The translations under genes were made by a program, and so were the position numbers. Source: UBA4722 sp041690995 (GTDB lineage: Bacteria; Pseudomonadota; Gammaproteobacteria; DSM-16500). From it: DNA of 34,762 nucleotides. The notes under the pieces were generated by a model, which made no database searches, was not told the DNA's origin, and saw nothing but the letters and a program-made list of their open reading frames with translations. Below are positions 1 to 8,422 of the stretch, one piece after another. The stretch's first letter is position 1, and each line of letters opens with the position of its first letter. The stretch is taken from NCBI GenBank assembly GCA_041690995.1, contig JBEPVM010000011.1, positions 1 through 34,762 on the forward strand. Reading direction: 5' to 3'.

Positions 1-64
1 AGCAATTGGAAAAGAGAATTTTAAGAAATGCGTATGCTTAAGGTAGTGCCATTGAACCAGACCC

Positions 65-124
65 CGCACAAATCTTCGCGTTTTATCTATGTTCTTGTTT
101 GAAAAAGGAGGCGAAGATTTTGCG
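65..124. repeat. Imperfect inverted repeat upstream of dnaB
   Basis: Arms at 65-79 and 111-124 are complementary apart from one bulged base (core AATCTTCGC / GCGAAGATT), with a 31-base loop. The whole 1-262 stretch has no convincing gene. No run of T follows the hairpin, so I do not call it a terminator. It lies about 140 bases before the dnaB start and may belong to the dnaB leader or to the end of an upstream gene outside the window. Confidence 0.4.
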
Positions 125-262
125 AGGTGACAGGCTCTGCTGCTCCTTATTTTCTGAGAACTACTCAGGCAAAAAGCGCGTCTGATCCACAATCCCTTAG
201 ACAATCCACCGCGATAATGCGAGAATTTATCTCAAGCTCACATTTATCAGCGATGTATTTTT

Positions 263-1660
263 ATGGAAATAGAAACATATACCCCCCCTAACAACCGTTA
301 CGTTAATACACGTCCTGTCAATACGGATACCGTAAAAGTTCCCCCCCATTCTATTGAAGCAGAGCAATCTGTATTAGGCGGCGTAATGCTCGATAATCGC
401 GCTTGGGATATCATTGCAGATCGCGTACGAGAAAACGATTTTTATAGACACGATCACAGACTCATTTACAGCGTTATCGCAACATTATCTAAGCAAAATA
501 AACCCGTTGATTGCTTAACAGTCACAGAACTCTTAAAAGAATTACGTGAACTTGAAAATGCAGGCGGTGAAGTCTATTTATATCAATTGGCTAATAATAC
601 CCCAAGTGTCGCTAATATTGCAGCGTATGCGGATATAGTCCGCGAACGCTCCGTTTTACGTCAATTAATCGCAACAGCCAATGACATTGCAGGGAGTGCT
701 TTTAATCCACAAGGTCGTAATAGCACAGAATTACTGGATACTGCAGAACAACAAGTGTTTGCCATCAGTGAGCAAGGCGCTCGCGTGGGTGGCCCTGCAA
801 ATATCAAAGAATTTCTGACTAAAACAATGGACAGAATTGATACGCTTTTTCAATCGAATGACCCCATCACAGGGGTTTCAACAGGCTACCATGATTTTGA
901 TGATATGACATCAGGACTACAGCCCTCTGATCTCGTGATTATCGCTGGCCGCCCATCCATGGGCAAAACCATGTTGGCAACAAATATTGCAGAACATGTT
1001 GCTATTAAAATGCGCTTGCCTGTCTTGATTTTTAGTATGGAAATGCCAGGTGAAGCTATCGTCATGCGTTTGCTCTCTTCTCTATGCCGCATTGACCAAT
1101 TACGCATTCGTACTGGAAAATTATTAGATGAAGATTGGCCACGTATGACTTCTACAGTCAGCATGTTATCCGATGCGCCATTTTTTATTGATGACACCCC
1201 TGCGCTCAGCCCTGCTGAATTACGCGCACGCGCAAGACGGTTAGCAAAAGAACATGGCCAATTAGGATTAATTATTGTTGATTATTTACAATTAATGCAG
1301 GTACCAGGATCTAATGAAAATCGCACTGCAGAAATTTCTGAAGTTTCTCGCTCATTAAAAAGTTTAGCGAAAGAATTAAAAGTGCCTGTCATTGCTATCT
1401 CTCAATTAAATCGCAGCTTAGAACAACGCGCAGATAAACGCCCTGTTATGTCCGATCTACGCGAATCAGGCGCTATTGAACAAGACGCCGATCTCATTGC
1501 ATTTATTTATCGCGATGAGGTTTACAATGAGAATTCTCCTGATAAAGGCACAGCAGAAATTATTATTGCAAAGCAACGTAATGGGCCTATTGGAAAAGTA
1601 CGTTTAACTTTCTTAGGCCAGTTTACTTGTTTTGAAAACTGCATACGCAATCCTTACTGA
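263..1660 (+). CDS. dnaB: Replicative DNA helicase DnaB
   Basis: This hexameric 5'-3' helicase unwinds DNA at the replication fork and recruits primase. The 465-residue protein is collinear with E. coli DnaB over its length. It has the N-terminal domain with the family signature KVPPHSIEAEQSVLGG at residues 25-40, then a linker, then the RecA-like ATPase. Walker A is GRPSMGKT at residues 229-236. Walker B is IIVDYLQ around residues 337-343. The DNA-binding and arginine-finger region SQLNRSLEQRADKRP lies near residue 390. The C-terminus ends shortly after the core, with RNPY. The ATG at 263 has no strong ribosome binding site, but it gives the expected short N-terminal extension before the conserved domain. 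The stop codon overlaps the next start (alr) by one base, so the two genes are translationally coupled, an arrangement known from other gammaproteobacteria. No intein was seen. Confidence 0.97.
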   Translation: MEIETYTPPNNRYVNTRPVNTDTVKVPPHSIEAEQSVLGGVMLDNRAWDIIADRVRENDFYRHDHRLIYSVIATLSKQNKPVDCLTVTELLKELRELENAGGEVYLYQLANNTPSVANIAAYADIVRERSVLRQLIATANDIAGSAFNPQGRNSTELLDTAEQQVFAISEQGARVGGPANIKEFLTKTMDRIDTLFQSNDPITGVSTGYHDFDDMTSGLQPSDLVIIAGRPSMGKTMLATNIAEHVAIKMRLPVLIFSMEMPGEAIVMRLLSSLCRIDQLRIRTGKLLDEDWPRMTSTVSMLSDAPFFIDDTPALSPAELRARARRLAKEHGQLGLIIVDYLQLMQVPGSNENRTAEISEVSRSLKSLAKELKVPVIAISQLNRSLEQRADKRPVMSDLRESGAIEQDADLIAFIYRDEVYNENSPDKGTAEIIIAKQRNGPIGKVRLTFLGQFTCFENCIRNPY

Positions 1661-2757
1661 TGAGTAGACCGACTAAAATCATTATCCACTTAGATGCGTT
1701 GCATCATAATATGCAACAAGTAAAAAAATATGCGCCCCACTCTTCTATTTTGGCAATGGTTAAATCGAATGGATATGGCCATGGCATTGAGCGTGTCGCT
1801 TTAGCTTTATCGAATGCAGACGCGTTCGGTGTTGCGTGTTCAGAAGAAGGGCTTTTACTGCGAAAAGCAGGCGTGCGTCACCCTATTGTATTAATCGAAG
1901 GTCTGTTCACGCCTGATGAATTAAGTCTCGCAGAAACAGAAAATTTTACAGCCGTCATACACCATGAATCACAAGTAGAAATGTTTGAAAAAAATCCTTG
2001 TGGTAATCCACTGCCTATTTGGTTAAAAATCAATACGGGCATGAATAGATTAGGATTCGAACCTGCTCAAGTTAAAAAAATAGTTCACCGATTAGTGGCC
2101 TGCCCAGGCGTCAAAAAACCCTTTTGTTTTATGACACATTTCGCCACAGCAGACAGCTCTGATCTTTCTCACACAGAACAACAAATAGCTCTTTTTGATA
2201 AAACAATCGTAGGGTTCACAGGTTTACAGAGTTTATGTAACTCTGCTGGCATTATTAAATGGCCATCTGTGCAACGAGATTGGGTTCGTCCAGGACTCAT
2301 GTTGTACGGCGCTTCTCCTTTTCCAGGCCATCACGGAACAGAGTATGCACTGCGCCCAGTCATGTCATTACAATCAGAGTTAATCGCTATTCATACTATA
2401 GAAAAAGGTGAACGCATTGGTTATGGGAGTACATGGCAAAGCCCAGAAAAAATGCGTATTGGTGTTGTTGCTATGGGTTATGGAGATGGTTATCCGCAAT
2501 TTGCTAAAAATGGCACCCCTATATTAGTCAATAATGCGATATGCCCTTTAGTAGGGCGAGTGTCTATGGACATGCTTACAGTTGATTTACGCACCCAACC
2601 CTACGCAAAAGTAGGTGACCCTGTTACATTATGGGGTAATGGATTACCTGTTGAAGCAGTCGCAGAAGGCAATTACAGTAGCGCGTATGAATTACTGACA
2701 CGTATTACACAACGAGTTCGGGTTGAAGTCTCTGCCCTATCAATTGGTTCACCTTAA
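1660..2757 (+). CDS. alr: Alanine racemase (PLP-dependent)
   Basis: It converts L-alanine to D-alanine in the cytoplasm for peptidoglycan precursors. The 365-residue length is normal for the family. The PLP-binding Schiff-base lysine is Lys35 in the motif AMVKSNGYGHG. The second catalytic base, the tyrosine of GYGSTW, is Tyr255. Family motifs LKINTGMNRLGF, NSAG, RPGLMLYG and GRVSMDMLTVD are all present in order. The start codon shares its A with the dnaB stop (TGATG), so it is probably expressed by coupling with dnaB. No separate ribosome binding site is obvious. No terminator is visible after it, and the next gene has its own promoter. The family is clear; I do not see features that would suggest the catabolic paralogue DadX (no dadA neighbour). 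Confidence 0.96.
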   Translation: MSRPTKIIIHLDALHHNMQQVKKYAPHSSILAMVKSNGYGHGIERVALALSNADAFGVACSEEGLLLRKAGVRHPIVLIEGLFTPDELSLAETENFTAVIHHESQVEMFEKNPCGNPLPIWLKINTGMNRLGFEPAQVKKIVHRLVACPGVKKPFCFMTHFATADSSDLSHTEQQIALFDKTIVGFTGLQSLCNSAGIIKWPSVQRDWVRPGLMLYGASPFPGHHGTEYALRPVMSLQSELIAIHTIEKGERIGYGSTWQSPEKMRIGVVAMGYGDGYPQFAKNGTPILVNNAICPLVGRVSMDMLTVDLRTQPYAKVGDPVTLWGNGLPVEAVAEGNYSSAYELLTRITQRVRVEVSALSIGSP

Positions 2758-2800
2758 CCTTCCTATAAAAATACAACAGAATCAATAATATACAAATTTA

Positions 2801-2829
2801 TTTATATTGCTATAAAATTAGCATATAAT
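2801..2829 (+). promoter_or_regulatory. Sigma70-type promoter of the ankyrin gene
   Basis: A perfect -10 TATAAT lies at 2824-2829. Seventeen bases upstream is TTTATA (2801-2806), a 4/6 match to the -35 consensus. The predicted start of transcription is around 2836, leaving a leader of about 30 bases with the ribosome binding site CGAGGAG before the ATG at 2867. The surrounding DNA is very AT-rich, which raises the chance of accidental matches. Confidence 0.55.
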
Positions 2830-2866
2830 CCTCGCATAATGCATCTCTTACGAGGAGAAAATAAAA

Positions 2867-5230
2867 ATGCAACGCAATCAAAACAATCCTGCTCATGATT
2901 TACTATCAGAAAGCCGTCAAAAAACCTTTCTTAATCAGAAAATAATTAAGAAAGAAGATTATGTGCTTATTAACCTTTCAATGGAGAAGGCTGCGGAAGT
3001 CTGTACTCTCTCAATTCAAAATAAAAAATTAGTATTACTTGAACATCATTTATCAATTTATAAAGAATTCGCAGTGAAAATAAATAAAAGAAAAATCTTA
3101 AGCCCTTTTCACCATACAATCCTCTGCGACACCGTCTCCCTACACGTTCATTTTGATTGCTATGGGCAATATCTTGAGTGCGTTGTGAAAAACAAAAAAG
3201 ATGGAAAAATTTTGGAAGTTCCAGACTCTGAAAAAAAGAAGATAGAAAGAGCAAGTCAGCTTTGCATTAGAGAAAATATGGAAGAAATTATTAAAGAACT
3301 GCAAGAAAAACACAGCATACATGAAAAAAAATATACCGATACGCTGGCAGAACTTAAAAAATTAAGTACTTCTGGTATAAATAACCAAAAATATTTGGAC
3401 TTATTAAATAAAACAATAACACTTTTAGATAAAGCGAATAACCTGACTTTTTGTCCCGATTATGCCTCAAAAAATTTTTTAGTCGCACAGAAAACTTCTA
3501 TAGAAAAAAAATTAGCTTCAAGAAAATCCGCTAAAAAACAAGCTAAAACACCACACCTCCTTCTCGAAAAACAAGAGCTTCCTGAAGTAGAAGAAAAAGA
3601 AGTAGAACCCGCTATTTTAGAGAGTGTTGTTAAGCCTAAAACACGCGCTGAACTCGAAACGCTTTTTGAGCAGCCATTACAAGCAGCAGAATCACCTGTT
3701 GATCACGTGAAAGAGAAACAAAAGATCATTCATCAATTGTGGACTCTCTGTTCTCCAGAAGATTTACATTTTGCCTTAAAAATTATTGAAAAGCAAAATT
3801 GCTTAAACCGCATACGAGAAGGTTGCCTCGAGGCAGCGTGTGCAGCAAACGACATTTTAACAGTGAGTGGCTTGCTCAACGAAGAGCAAGATATTTATCT
3901 AATAACAAAGCTTAAAGGGATTGCCATTGCTCATAGTCATTACAATATGCTTGATTTCCTTTACCAAAAAAAGACTATTAAATATTTGTCCGAACTTATC
4001 GCATTACCACTTAATAATCTCACTACAAAAACATTCAATGACCTCCTGCAATCCAAGTATTCTTCCCCCTTATGGTTCGCGTATAAAAAAAAGGATTTCG
4101 CTCTATTTTCTATGATACTTGATTCTGGAAAAGCAGATCCAAATGAAAGAAATGAGCAGGGTGAACCTATCTTATATATTTGCGTTCAAGAGAATCGTCT
4201 TGATTTTGCAAGAAAATTATTAGAATCAGAGGCTGACGTCAATAACGCCGTCCTCCAGTATCATTTGAACCTGTCCTACTTAGGAAAAGTCTTCTATAGT
4301 AAATCTCTAGATCCGAATATAGGCTGGACTCCTCTTCATCGAGCGGCAGCCGACAGAAATCAAGAAGCTTTTTCATTATTAGTGGAGGAATATAAGGGGG
4401 ATATAATGGCGCATACCGCTGACGGGTTCTCTGTTTTTGGTATTGCCAGCTATCCTGGCCAACCTCTCTGCAAAGAAATAATAGAAAAAATGATAGATAT
4501 GGGTTGTGATATTAATGAAAAGCTGGGTAACCATGAAACAACGGCGCTTTATTACGCTTGCCAGTTTAAAAAGGAGGACGCGGTACAACTTTTACTGGAA
4601 TTAGGAGCCGATCCATTACAAACGCAAATGATGAATACTTCCCAAGGTAAAAAAGCTGGAAACCCTTTATTGGTAGCTTTATTTAAAGAAGCAGATAATA
4701 TTATTGATATAATCCTAAGCCATCTTGAAAAAACCAAATCTCCATTAAATCACAAAGAAATCCTTAGAGTTCTTTTTGAAAAGGACAAATTGAATCAGTC
4801 TCAAGAAGCTAGATTAGAATCTTTATACCGCCAGACCTATTATAAAAACGTTATCCTTCGCGCTTATCAAGAAGCCAGATATGAGCAAGCGATTGATGCA
4901 TTTAATATTTTTACTGATCAGAGGCCAATGATGCCTGCAGAGGAAGGTCATTTCATCCTATACACTATTAGTTGTTGTTTATTCGAGAGTGGAAAAAATA
5001 AAGAAAAAGAAGAAGACCTGAAAAAAGCAAAAGAGCTTACTGAGAGCGCTATCGGCCACATGCAGACCTGTTTATCTATAAGGGAATCAGCACAAGCGTT
5101 AAACCCCCATTTTCATCAAGGTTTATTGGACCAAGCTCAACAAAAAATGGCTGAACTAAAAGAAAAACAAGCGGCTTTGGATAGTCAATTAACAATGGCA
5201 AATAATGCTCAAGAGTATCGTGCGAATTAG
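2867..5230 (+). CDS. Large ankyrin-repeat protein, putative effector
   Basis: This 787-residue protein has no signal peptide and no membrane segment. Residues about 1-260 are Lys/Glu-rich and largely helical with no recognisable domain. Residues about 400-590 hold degenerate ankyrin repeats, with motifs such as GWTPLHRAAADR, TALYYACQFKKEDAVQLLLE and LGADP. Residues about 650-760 look like a helical TPR-type tail ending in a coiled coil. The start is supported by AGGAG nine bases before the ATG and by an upstream -10/-35 pair. It is monocistronic, between alr and a peptidase gene. Ankyrin proteins bind other proteins; in Legionella and Coxiella many are secreted by the Dot/Icm system into host cells. 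That role here is inference only: no secretion signal can be proven from sequence. The gene is lower in GC than the neighbouring dnaB and alr. Confidence 0.8.
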   Translation: MQRNQNNPAHDLLSESRQKTFLNQKIIKKEDYVLINLSMEKAAEVCTLSIQNKKLVLLEHHLSIYKEFAVKINKRKILSPFHHTILCDTVSLHVHFDCYGQYLECVVKNKKDGKILEVPDSEKKKIERASQLCIRENMEEIIKELQEKHSIHEKKYTDTLAELKKLSTSGINNQKYLDLLNKTITLLDKANNLTFCPDYASKNFLVAQKTSIEKKLASRKSAKKQAKTPHLLLEKQELPEVEEKEVEPAILESVVKPKTRAELETLFEQPLQAAESPVDHVKEKQKIIHQLWTLCSPEDLHFALKIIEKQNCLNRIREGCLEAACAANDILTVSGLLNEEQDIYLITKLKGIAIAHSHYNMLDFLYQKKTIKYLSELIALPLNNLTTKTFNDLLQSKYSSPLWFAYKKKDFALFSMILDSGKADPNERNEQGEPILYICVQENRLDFARKLLESEADVNNAVLQYHLNLSYLGKVFYSKSLDPNIGWTPLHRAAADRNQEAFSLLVEEYKGDIMAHTADGFSVFGIASYPGQPLCKEIIEKMIDMGCDINEKLGNHETTALYYACQFKKEDAVQLLLELGADPLQTQMMNTSQGKKAGNPLLVALFKEADNIIDIILSHLEKTKSPLNHKEILRVLFEKDKLNQSQEARLESLYRQTYYKNVILRAYQEARYEQAIDAFNIFTDQRPMMPAEEGHFILYTISCCLFESGKNKEKEEDLKKAKELTESAIGHMQTCLSIRESAQALNPHFHQGLLDQAQQKMAELKEKQAALDSQLTMANNAQEYRAN

Positions 5231-5290
5231 TCATTTTTATACTGACTGTTTTACTGTATGATATCGACTCTTATTTGAGAGACCTATAGC

Positions 5291-7312
5291 ATGCGCTGGT
5301 TCACCAGTATTTTATTAAGTATTTTTAGTTTGTATACACTACCTTTGTTAGCAGCAGATGCTACTCCCCAAGATGCATCAGGTTTGCATTTAGAATGGCT
5401 AGATCGCAGCGTCTCGCCTGCCCAGGATTTTTTTGAATTTGCCAATGGCAGTTGGCGTAAACAAAATCCTGTGCCGGCGGCTTATCCCATCTGGAGTGTG
5501 ATGGCTGCTTTAGGAGAAAAAAATCTTAACCTCATACACCAACTGATTACAGAAATCAGCGCACCTCCACCTGAGAGCATCCCACAAAAAATCAGTGATT
5601 TTTATTACAGTGGCATGGATGAAGCGACTATTGATAAATTAGGTACAACACCCTTACAGCCAGAGTTCCTACGCATTGAACACATTAAAAAAATATCTGA
5701 ATTACAGCATGAAATAGCGCATTTACAACTTGTGGGGATTGATGTACCGTTTGGATTTGGCCAAATGCAGGATTTTGCGAACAGTCACCAAGTCATAGGG
5801 GTCGCGGATCAAAGCGGTCTGAGTTTGCCTGATCGTGATTATTATCTCAAAAAAGATAAAAAATTTGCGGACATTCGTCAAGCCTATACAACACACATCA
5901 TAAAAATGTTGGAATTATTAGGCGACTCGCCTGAGGAGGCAACACACGAAGCGAAAACAATATTGGCAATAGAAACAGCATTGGCAAAAGCCTCTATTTC
6001 GAGAATTGAAGCACGCAATCCCCATGCAATTTATCATTTGATGACTCTCACACAATTACAAAACGTCACGCCCAATTTTGATTGGCGACTCTTCTTTGCA
6101 GATATAGGCCATCCTGAAATTAAACAAATTAATCTTTCAACGCCTCGGTTTTTTACTTTTATGAACACGCAATTAAAAAATATTGCCCTTAAGGATTGGA
6201 AAATTTATTTACGCTGGCATCTCATACAAGCAACTGCTCCATTTCTCTCTAAACCTTTTGTTGATGAAAGTTTTTCTCTCGCTCAAAAATTGACGGGAAC
6301 AAAAGTATTGCTGCCGCGCTGGAAACGTGTTGTTCATGAAGAGAATAGCGTACTAGGTTTTGCGATTGGAAAACTCTATGTAGAAAAAATGTTTCCACCT
6401 TCTTCAAAAAAAGCCGTTAAAACAATGCTAACCCATATTCGTACTGCTTTAAAAAATGATTTAAAAACATTGTCCTGGATGACACCTGCAACACGTGAAG
6501 CCGCGCTCAAAAAATTAGATTTGATGGAAGAACGGATTGGTTATCCTGACAAATGGCGTGATTACTCAAAGCTACGGATTGATCGTGGCTCTTATATACT
6601 GAATATCATGCGATCAGCTGAATTTTTAACGCGTTATGAACTCAACAAAATTGGAAAGCCTGTCGATCCCACTGAATGGGACATGCTGCCACAACAAGTG
6701 AATGCGTATTATGATCCTTCAAGAAATAATCTTAATATCCCAGCAGGTATTCTACAACCGCCTCTGTTTGACCCGAAAGCAAGCGCCGCCGTCAATTATG
6801 GTGCCATTGGTTCTATCATGGGACATGAAATGACGCACGCATTTGATGATGAAGGCGCGCAATTTGATAGCTATGGCAATTTAAAAAATTGGTGGACGGG
6901 AGAGGATTTAAAAAAATTCCAGTTAGCTACTCGCTGCATTGCCAATCATTTTTCACACTACAAAATAGAGGATGGCTTATCTGTACAAGGCAAGCTCGTC
7001 ACAGGTGAAGCAACAGCAGACTTAGGTGGACTCATGTTGGCTTTCAAAGCCTATCATGCATCGTCCGATTATGCGAAGGCAAAAGTCATTGAAGGCTTCA
7101 CACCTGATCAACAATTTTTTCTAGGGGCTGCGCATGTCTGGGCTTTAAATATCAGACCAGAAGCAGCTCGTCTCCGTATTATCACTGACCCACATCCTCC
7201 CGCCCATTATCGGGTCAATGGTACTTTTGCAAACATGCCGCAATTCCAAACAGCATTTAATGTTCCCGATAATAGCCCTATGGTAAATCAAGATCGGTGT
7301 GTTATCTGGTAA
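5291..7312 (+). CDS. pepO: Secreted M13-family zinc endopeptidase (PepO/neprilysin-like)
   Basis: It is a metallopeptidase that cleaves peptides outside the cytoplasm. The 673-residue protein starts with a clear signal peptide of about 21 residues, ending in LPLLAADA. It has the M13 N-terminal domain (DFFEFANGSW near residue 45) and the catalytic domain. The zinc motif HEMTH is at residues 512-516. The third zinc ligand is Glu573 with Asp577 in the ExxxD motif (GEATADLGG). The NAYY substrate-site motif is near residue 475. The C-terminus is the family-typical CVIW. All catalytic residues are present, so it should be active. The ribosome binding site is poor; TATGAT at 5257-5262 may be a -10 box. 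Export is to the periplasm or outside. Its physiological substrate cannot be inferred. The symbol is given by family and carries less certainty than the family itself. Confidence 0.92.
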   Translation: MRWFTSILLSIFSLYTLPLLAADATPQDASGLHLEWLDRSVSPAQDFFEFANGSWRKQNPVPAAYPIWSVMAALGEKNLNLIHQLITEISAPPPESIPQKISDFYYSGMDEATIDKLGTTPLQPEFLRIEHIKKISELQHEIAHLQLVGIDVPFGFGQMQDFANSHQVIGVADQSGLSLPDRDYYLKKDKKFADIRQAYTTHIIKMLELLGDSPEEATHEAKTILAIETALAKASISRIEARNPHAIYHLMTLTQLQNVTPNFDWRLFFADIGHPEIKQINLSTPRFFTFMNTQLKNIALKDWKIYLRWHLIQATAPFLSKPFVDESFSLAQKLTGTKVLLPRWKRVVHEENSVLGFAIGKLYVEKMFPPSSKKAVKTMLTHIRTALKNDLKTLSWMTPATREAALKKLDLMEERIGYPDKWRDYSKLRIDRGSYILNIMRSAEFLTRYELNKIGKPVDPTEWDMLPQQVNAYYDPSRNNLNIPAGILQPPLFDPKASAAVNYGAIGSIMGHEMTHAFDDEGAQFDSYGNLKNWWTGEDLKKFQLATRCIANHFSHYKIEDGLSVQGKLVTGEATADLGGLMLAFKAYHASSDYAKAKVIEGFTPDQQFFLGAAHVWALNIRPEAARLRIITDPHPPAHYRVNGTFANMPQFQTAFNVPDNSPMVNQDRCVIW

Positions 7313-7396
7313 CTCTCTATCTATAGACGATGATAAAATAAATAATAAATTTTTCAATGAATACGGTAAGAATACTCGGAAATAGGAAGCTTTATC

Positions 7397-7807
7397 ATGA
7401 TGCAACAGCAGCTAACAACAGCGATAAGACATTGGAGCTATATTGCTCCAATCGTGAAATATCCAAAAAATGACAGAGAGTTTAATAAGCTTGTTGACCG
7501 ACTCGATGAACTATTCAATATTGTCGGGGATGACGAAAACCATGATTGAATGGGGCTTGTTGAGGCAATTAGCCATCTGGTTGCTTCTTATGAAGAAGAG
7601 CATAGCAAGCTTCTCAAGGTAAAAGGTATTTCTGCTTTAAAATTTCTGATGGAAGCACATCGCTTAAGCCAATCAGATTTCCCAGAAATTGCCAGCCAAG
7701 GAGTTTTTTCTGAAATTCTGAATGGTAAACGAATACTAAATTTACGTCAGATTAAGCTATTAGCAAAGCGATTTCACGTGGATCCGTCTACTTTTATTGA
7801 TGACTAA
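7397..7807 (+). pseudogene. HigA/YgjM-type antitoxin split by an in-frame TGA
   Basis: Reading straight through from the ATG at 7397 gives 136 sense codons in one frame, broken only by a TGA at 7547-7549. The first 50 codons match the N-terminal half of the HigA (YgjM, COG5499) family, including the segment before the linker (KLVDRLDELFNIVGDDENHD). The rest matches the second half, with linker LVASYEEEH and an XRE helix-turn-helix. Both halves sit in the same frame with nothing lost between them, so one substitution explains the break. AGGAAGC lies six bases before the ATG. No HigB toxin gene adjoins it: only 85 bases separate it from pepO. It could be a recently inactivated solo antitoxin, or two polypeptides made by termination and restart at the ATG that directly follows the TGA. 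Confidence 0.75.
7550..7807 (+). CDS. XRE helix-turn-helix protein (C-terminal HigA half)
   Basis: This 85-residue open frame begins with an ATG immediately after the TGA stop of the preceding 50-codon frame. Residues about 25-83 form a Cro/CI-type helix-turn-helix. The match to E. coli HigA (YgjM) is recognisable: ALKFLMEAHRLSQSDFPEI, then ILNGKRILNLRQIKLLAKRF, then the terminal DPSTFID. DNA binding by the domain alone is plausible. There is no ribosome binding site of its own, so expression would need restart after translation of the upstream half. The most economical reading is that it is the 3' part of a broken antitoxin gene. Confidence 0.6.
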   Translation: MGLVEAISHLVASYEEEHSKLLKVKGISALKFLMEAHRLSQSDFPEIASQGVFSEILNGKRILNLRQIKLLAKRFHVDPSTFIDD

Positions 7808-7845
7808 TAATAACCAAATATGCCAGATCTGATAGCCAGCGTATT

Positions 7846-7880
7846 CAAATACGAACTTTGCCTCAGGCATGAACCCTTAG
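7846..7880. repeat. Short dispersed repeat, copy 1
   Basis: This stretch matches 34508-34545 near the other end of the window. Shared blocks are CAAATAC, ACTTTGCCT, AGGC, TGAAC and CTTA, with a two-base gap and a few substitutions. It lies in the gap between two genes and overlaps neither. The function is unknown. Confidence 0.4.
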
Positions 7881-7909
7881 CAATTTTAAACAGCACCGAA
7901 TGAGGATTT

Positions 7910-8311
7910 TTATTTTTTCTTCAATGCTTGTTGAATAACTGCCACACTCGACAAATTAGATGTTACAGGGTTAGGCGTAAAAAATCCATGCGGCCGGTTT
8001 TTTGAATTTTTTTCCACATCATTAATAAATTTTTCAAATTTATTATGCTCAGAAAAAAAATCCTTCATTTTTTCGTAAAGAGATTGTTTTTTTTGAGACA
8101 GCAAAGAACTAAACATTTCTGTACTCGATATTTTTTCTTTTGCTTCTTTTATGGCTGCCCTCGCTTTCTCTGTTTTCACTTTCTTACCTGAAAAAGCATC
8201 TAAAATAACATCAAAATATTGAGCATTTTTATGATTTCCCGCATAATCACGTAGTTCCTTTAATTCTTTTATATATTCATCAACCTCTATCATTCTATTT
8301 CTATTTACCAT
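7910..8311 (-). CDS. Hypothetical lysine-rich helical protein
   Basis: I do not recognise this 133-residue protein. It is highly charged (Lys/Glu) and predicted helical, with no signal peptide or membrane segment. The C-terminal 30 residues are less charged (HGFFTPNPVTSN). I chose the ATG at 8311 over the GTG at 8320, because AGAGG lies eight bases upstream of the ATG, whereas it abuts the GTG. It stands alone between the split antitoxin on the other strand and yhdP. No terminator is visible on either side. Its AT content resembles that of the ankyrin and coiled-coil genes rather than the housekeeping genes, which would fit an accessory gene. Confidence 0.6.
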   Translation of the reverse strand: MVNRNRMIEVDEYIKELKELRDYAGNHKNAQYFDVILDAFSGKKVKTEKARAAIKEAKEKISSTEMFSSLLSQKKQSLYEKMKDFFSEHNKFEKFINDVEKNSKNRPHGFFTPNPVTSNLSSVAVIQQALKKK

Positions 8312-8422
8312 AGCCCGCACCTCTGCTCGTCTGGTCTATAACCTGTCCAATTGAGTATAGCAATAGAATGGATTTTTGCCTGTTGGAGAGAGAGAAAAAT
8401 AAATGTGTTAAATATCAAACGG

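Noticed and set aside
1..262. Remnant of rplI or another gene upstream of dnaB
   Set aside because: No frame in this stretch resembles a ribosomal protein; only a hairpin is visible.
7313..7396. A HigB toxin gene next to the split antitoxin
   Set aside because: Only 85 bases lie between pepO and the antitoxin, with no frame resembling HigB.
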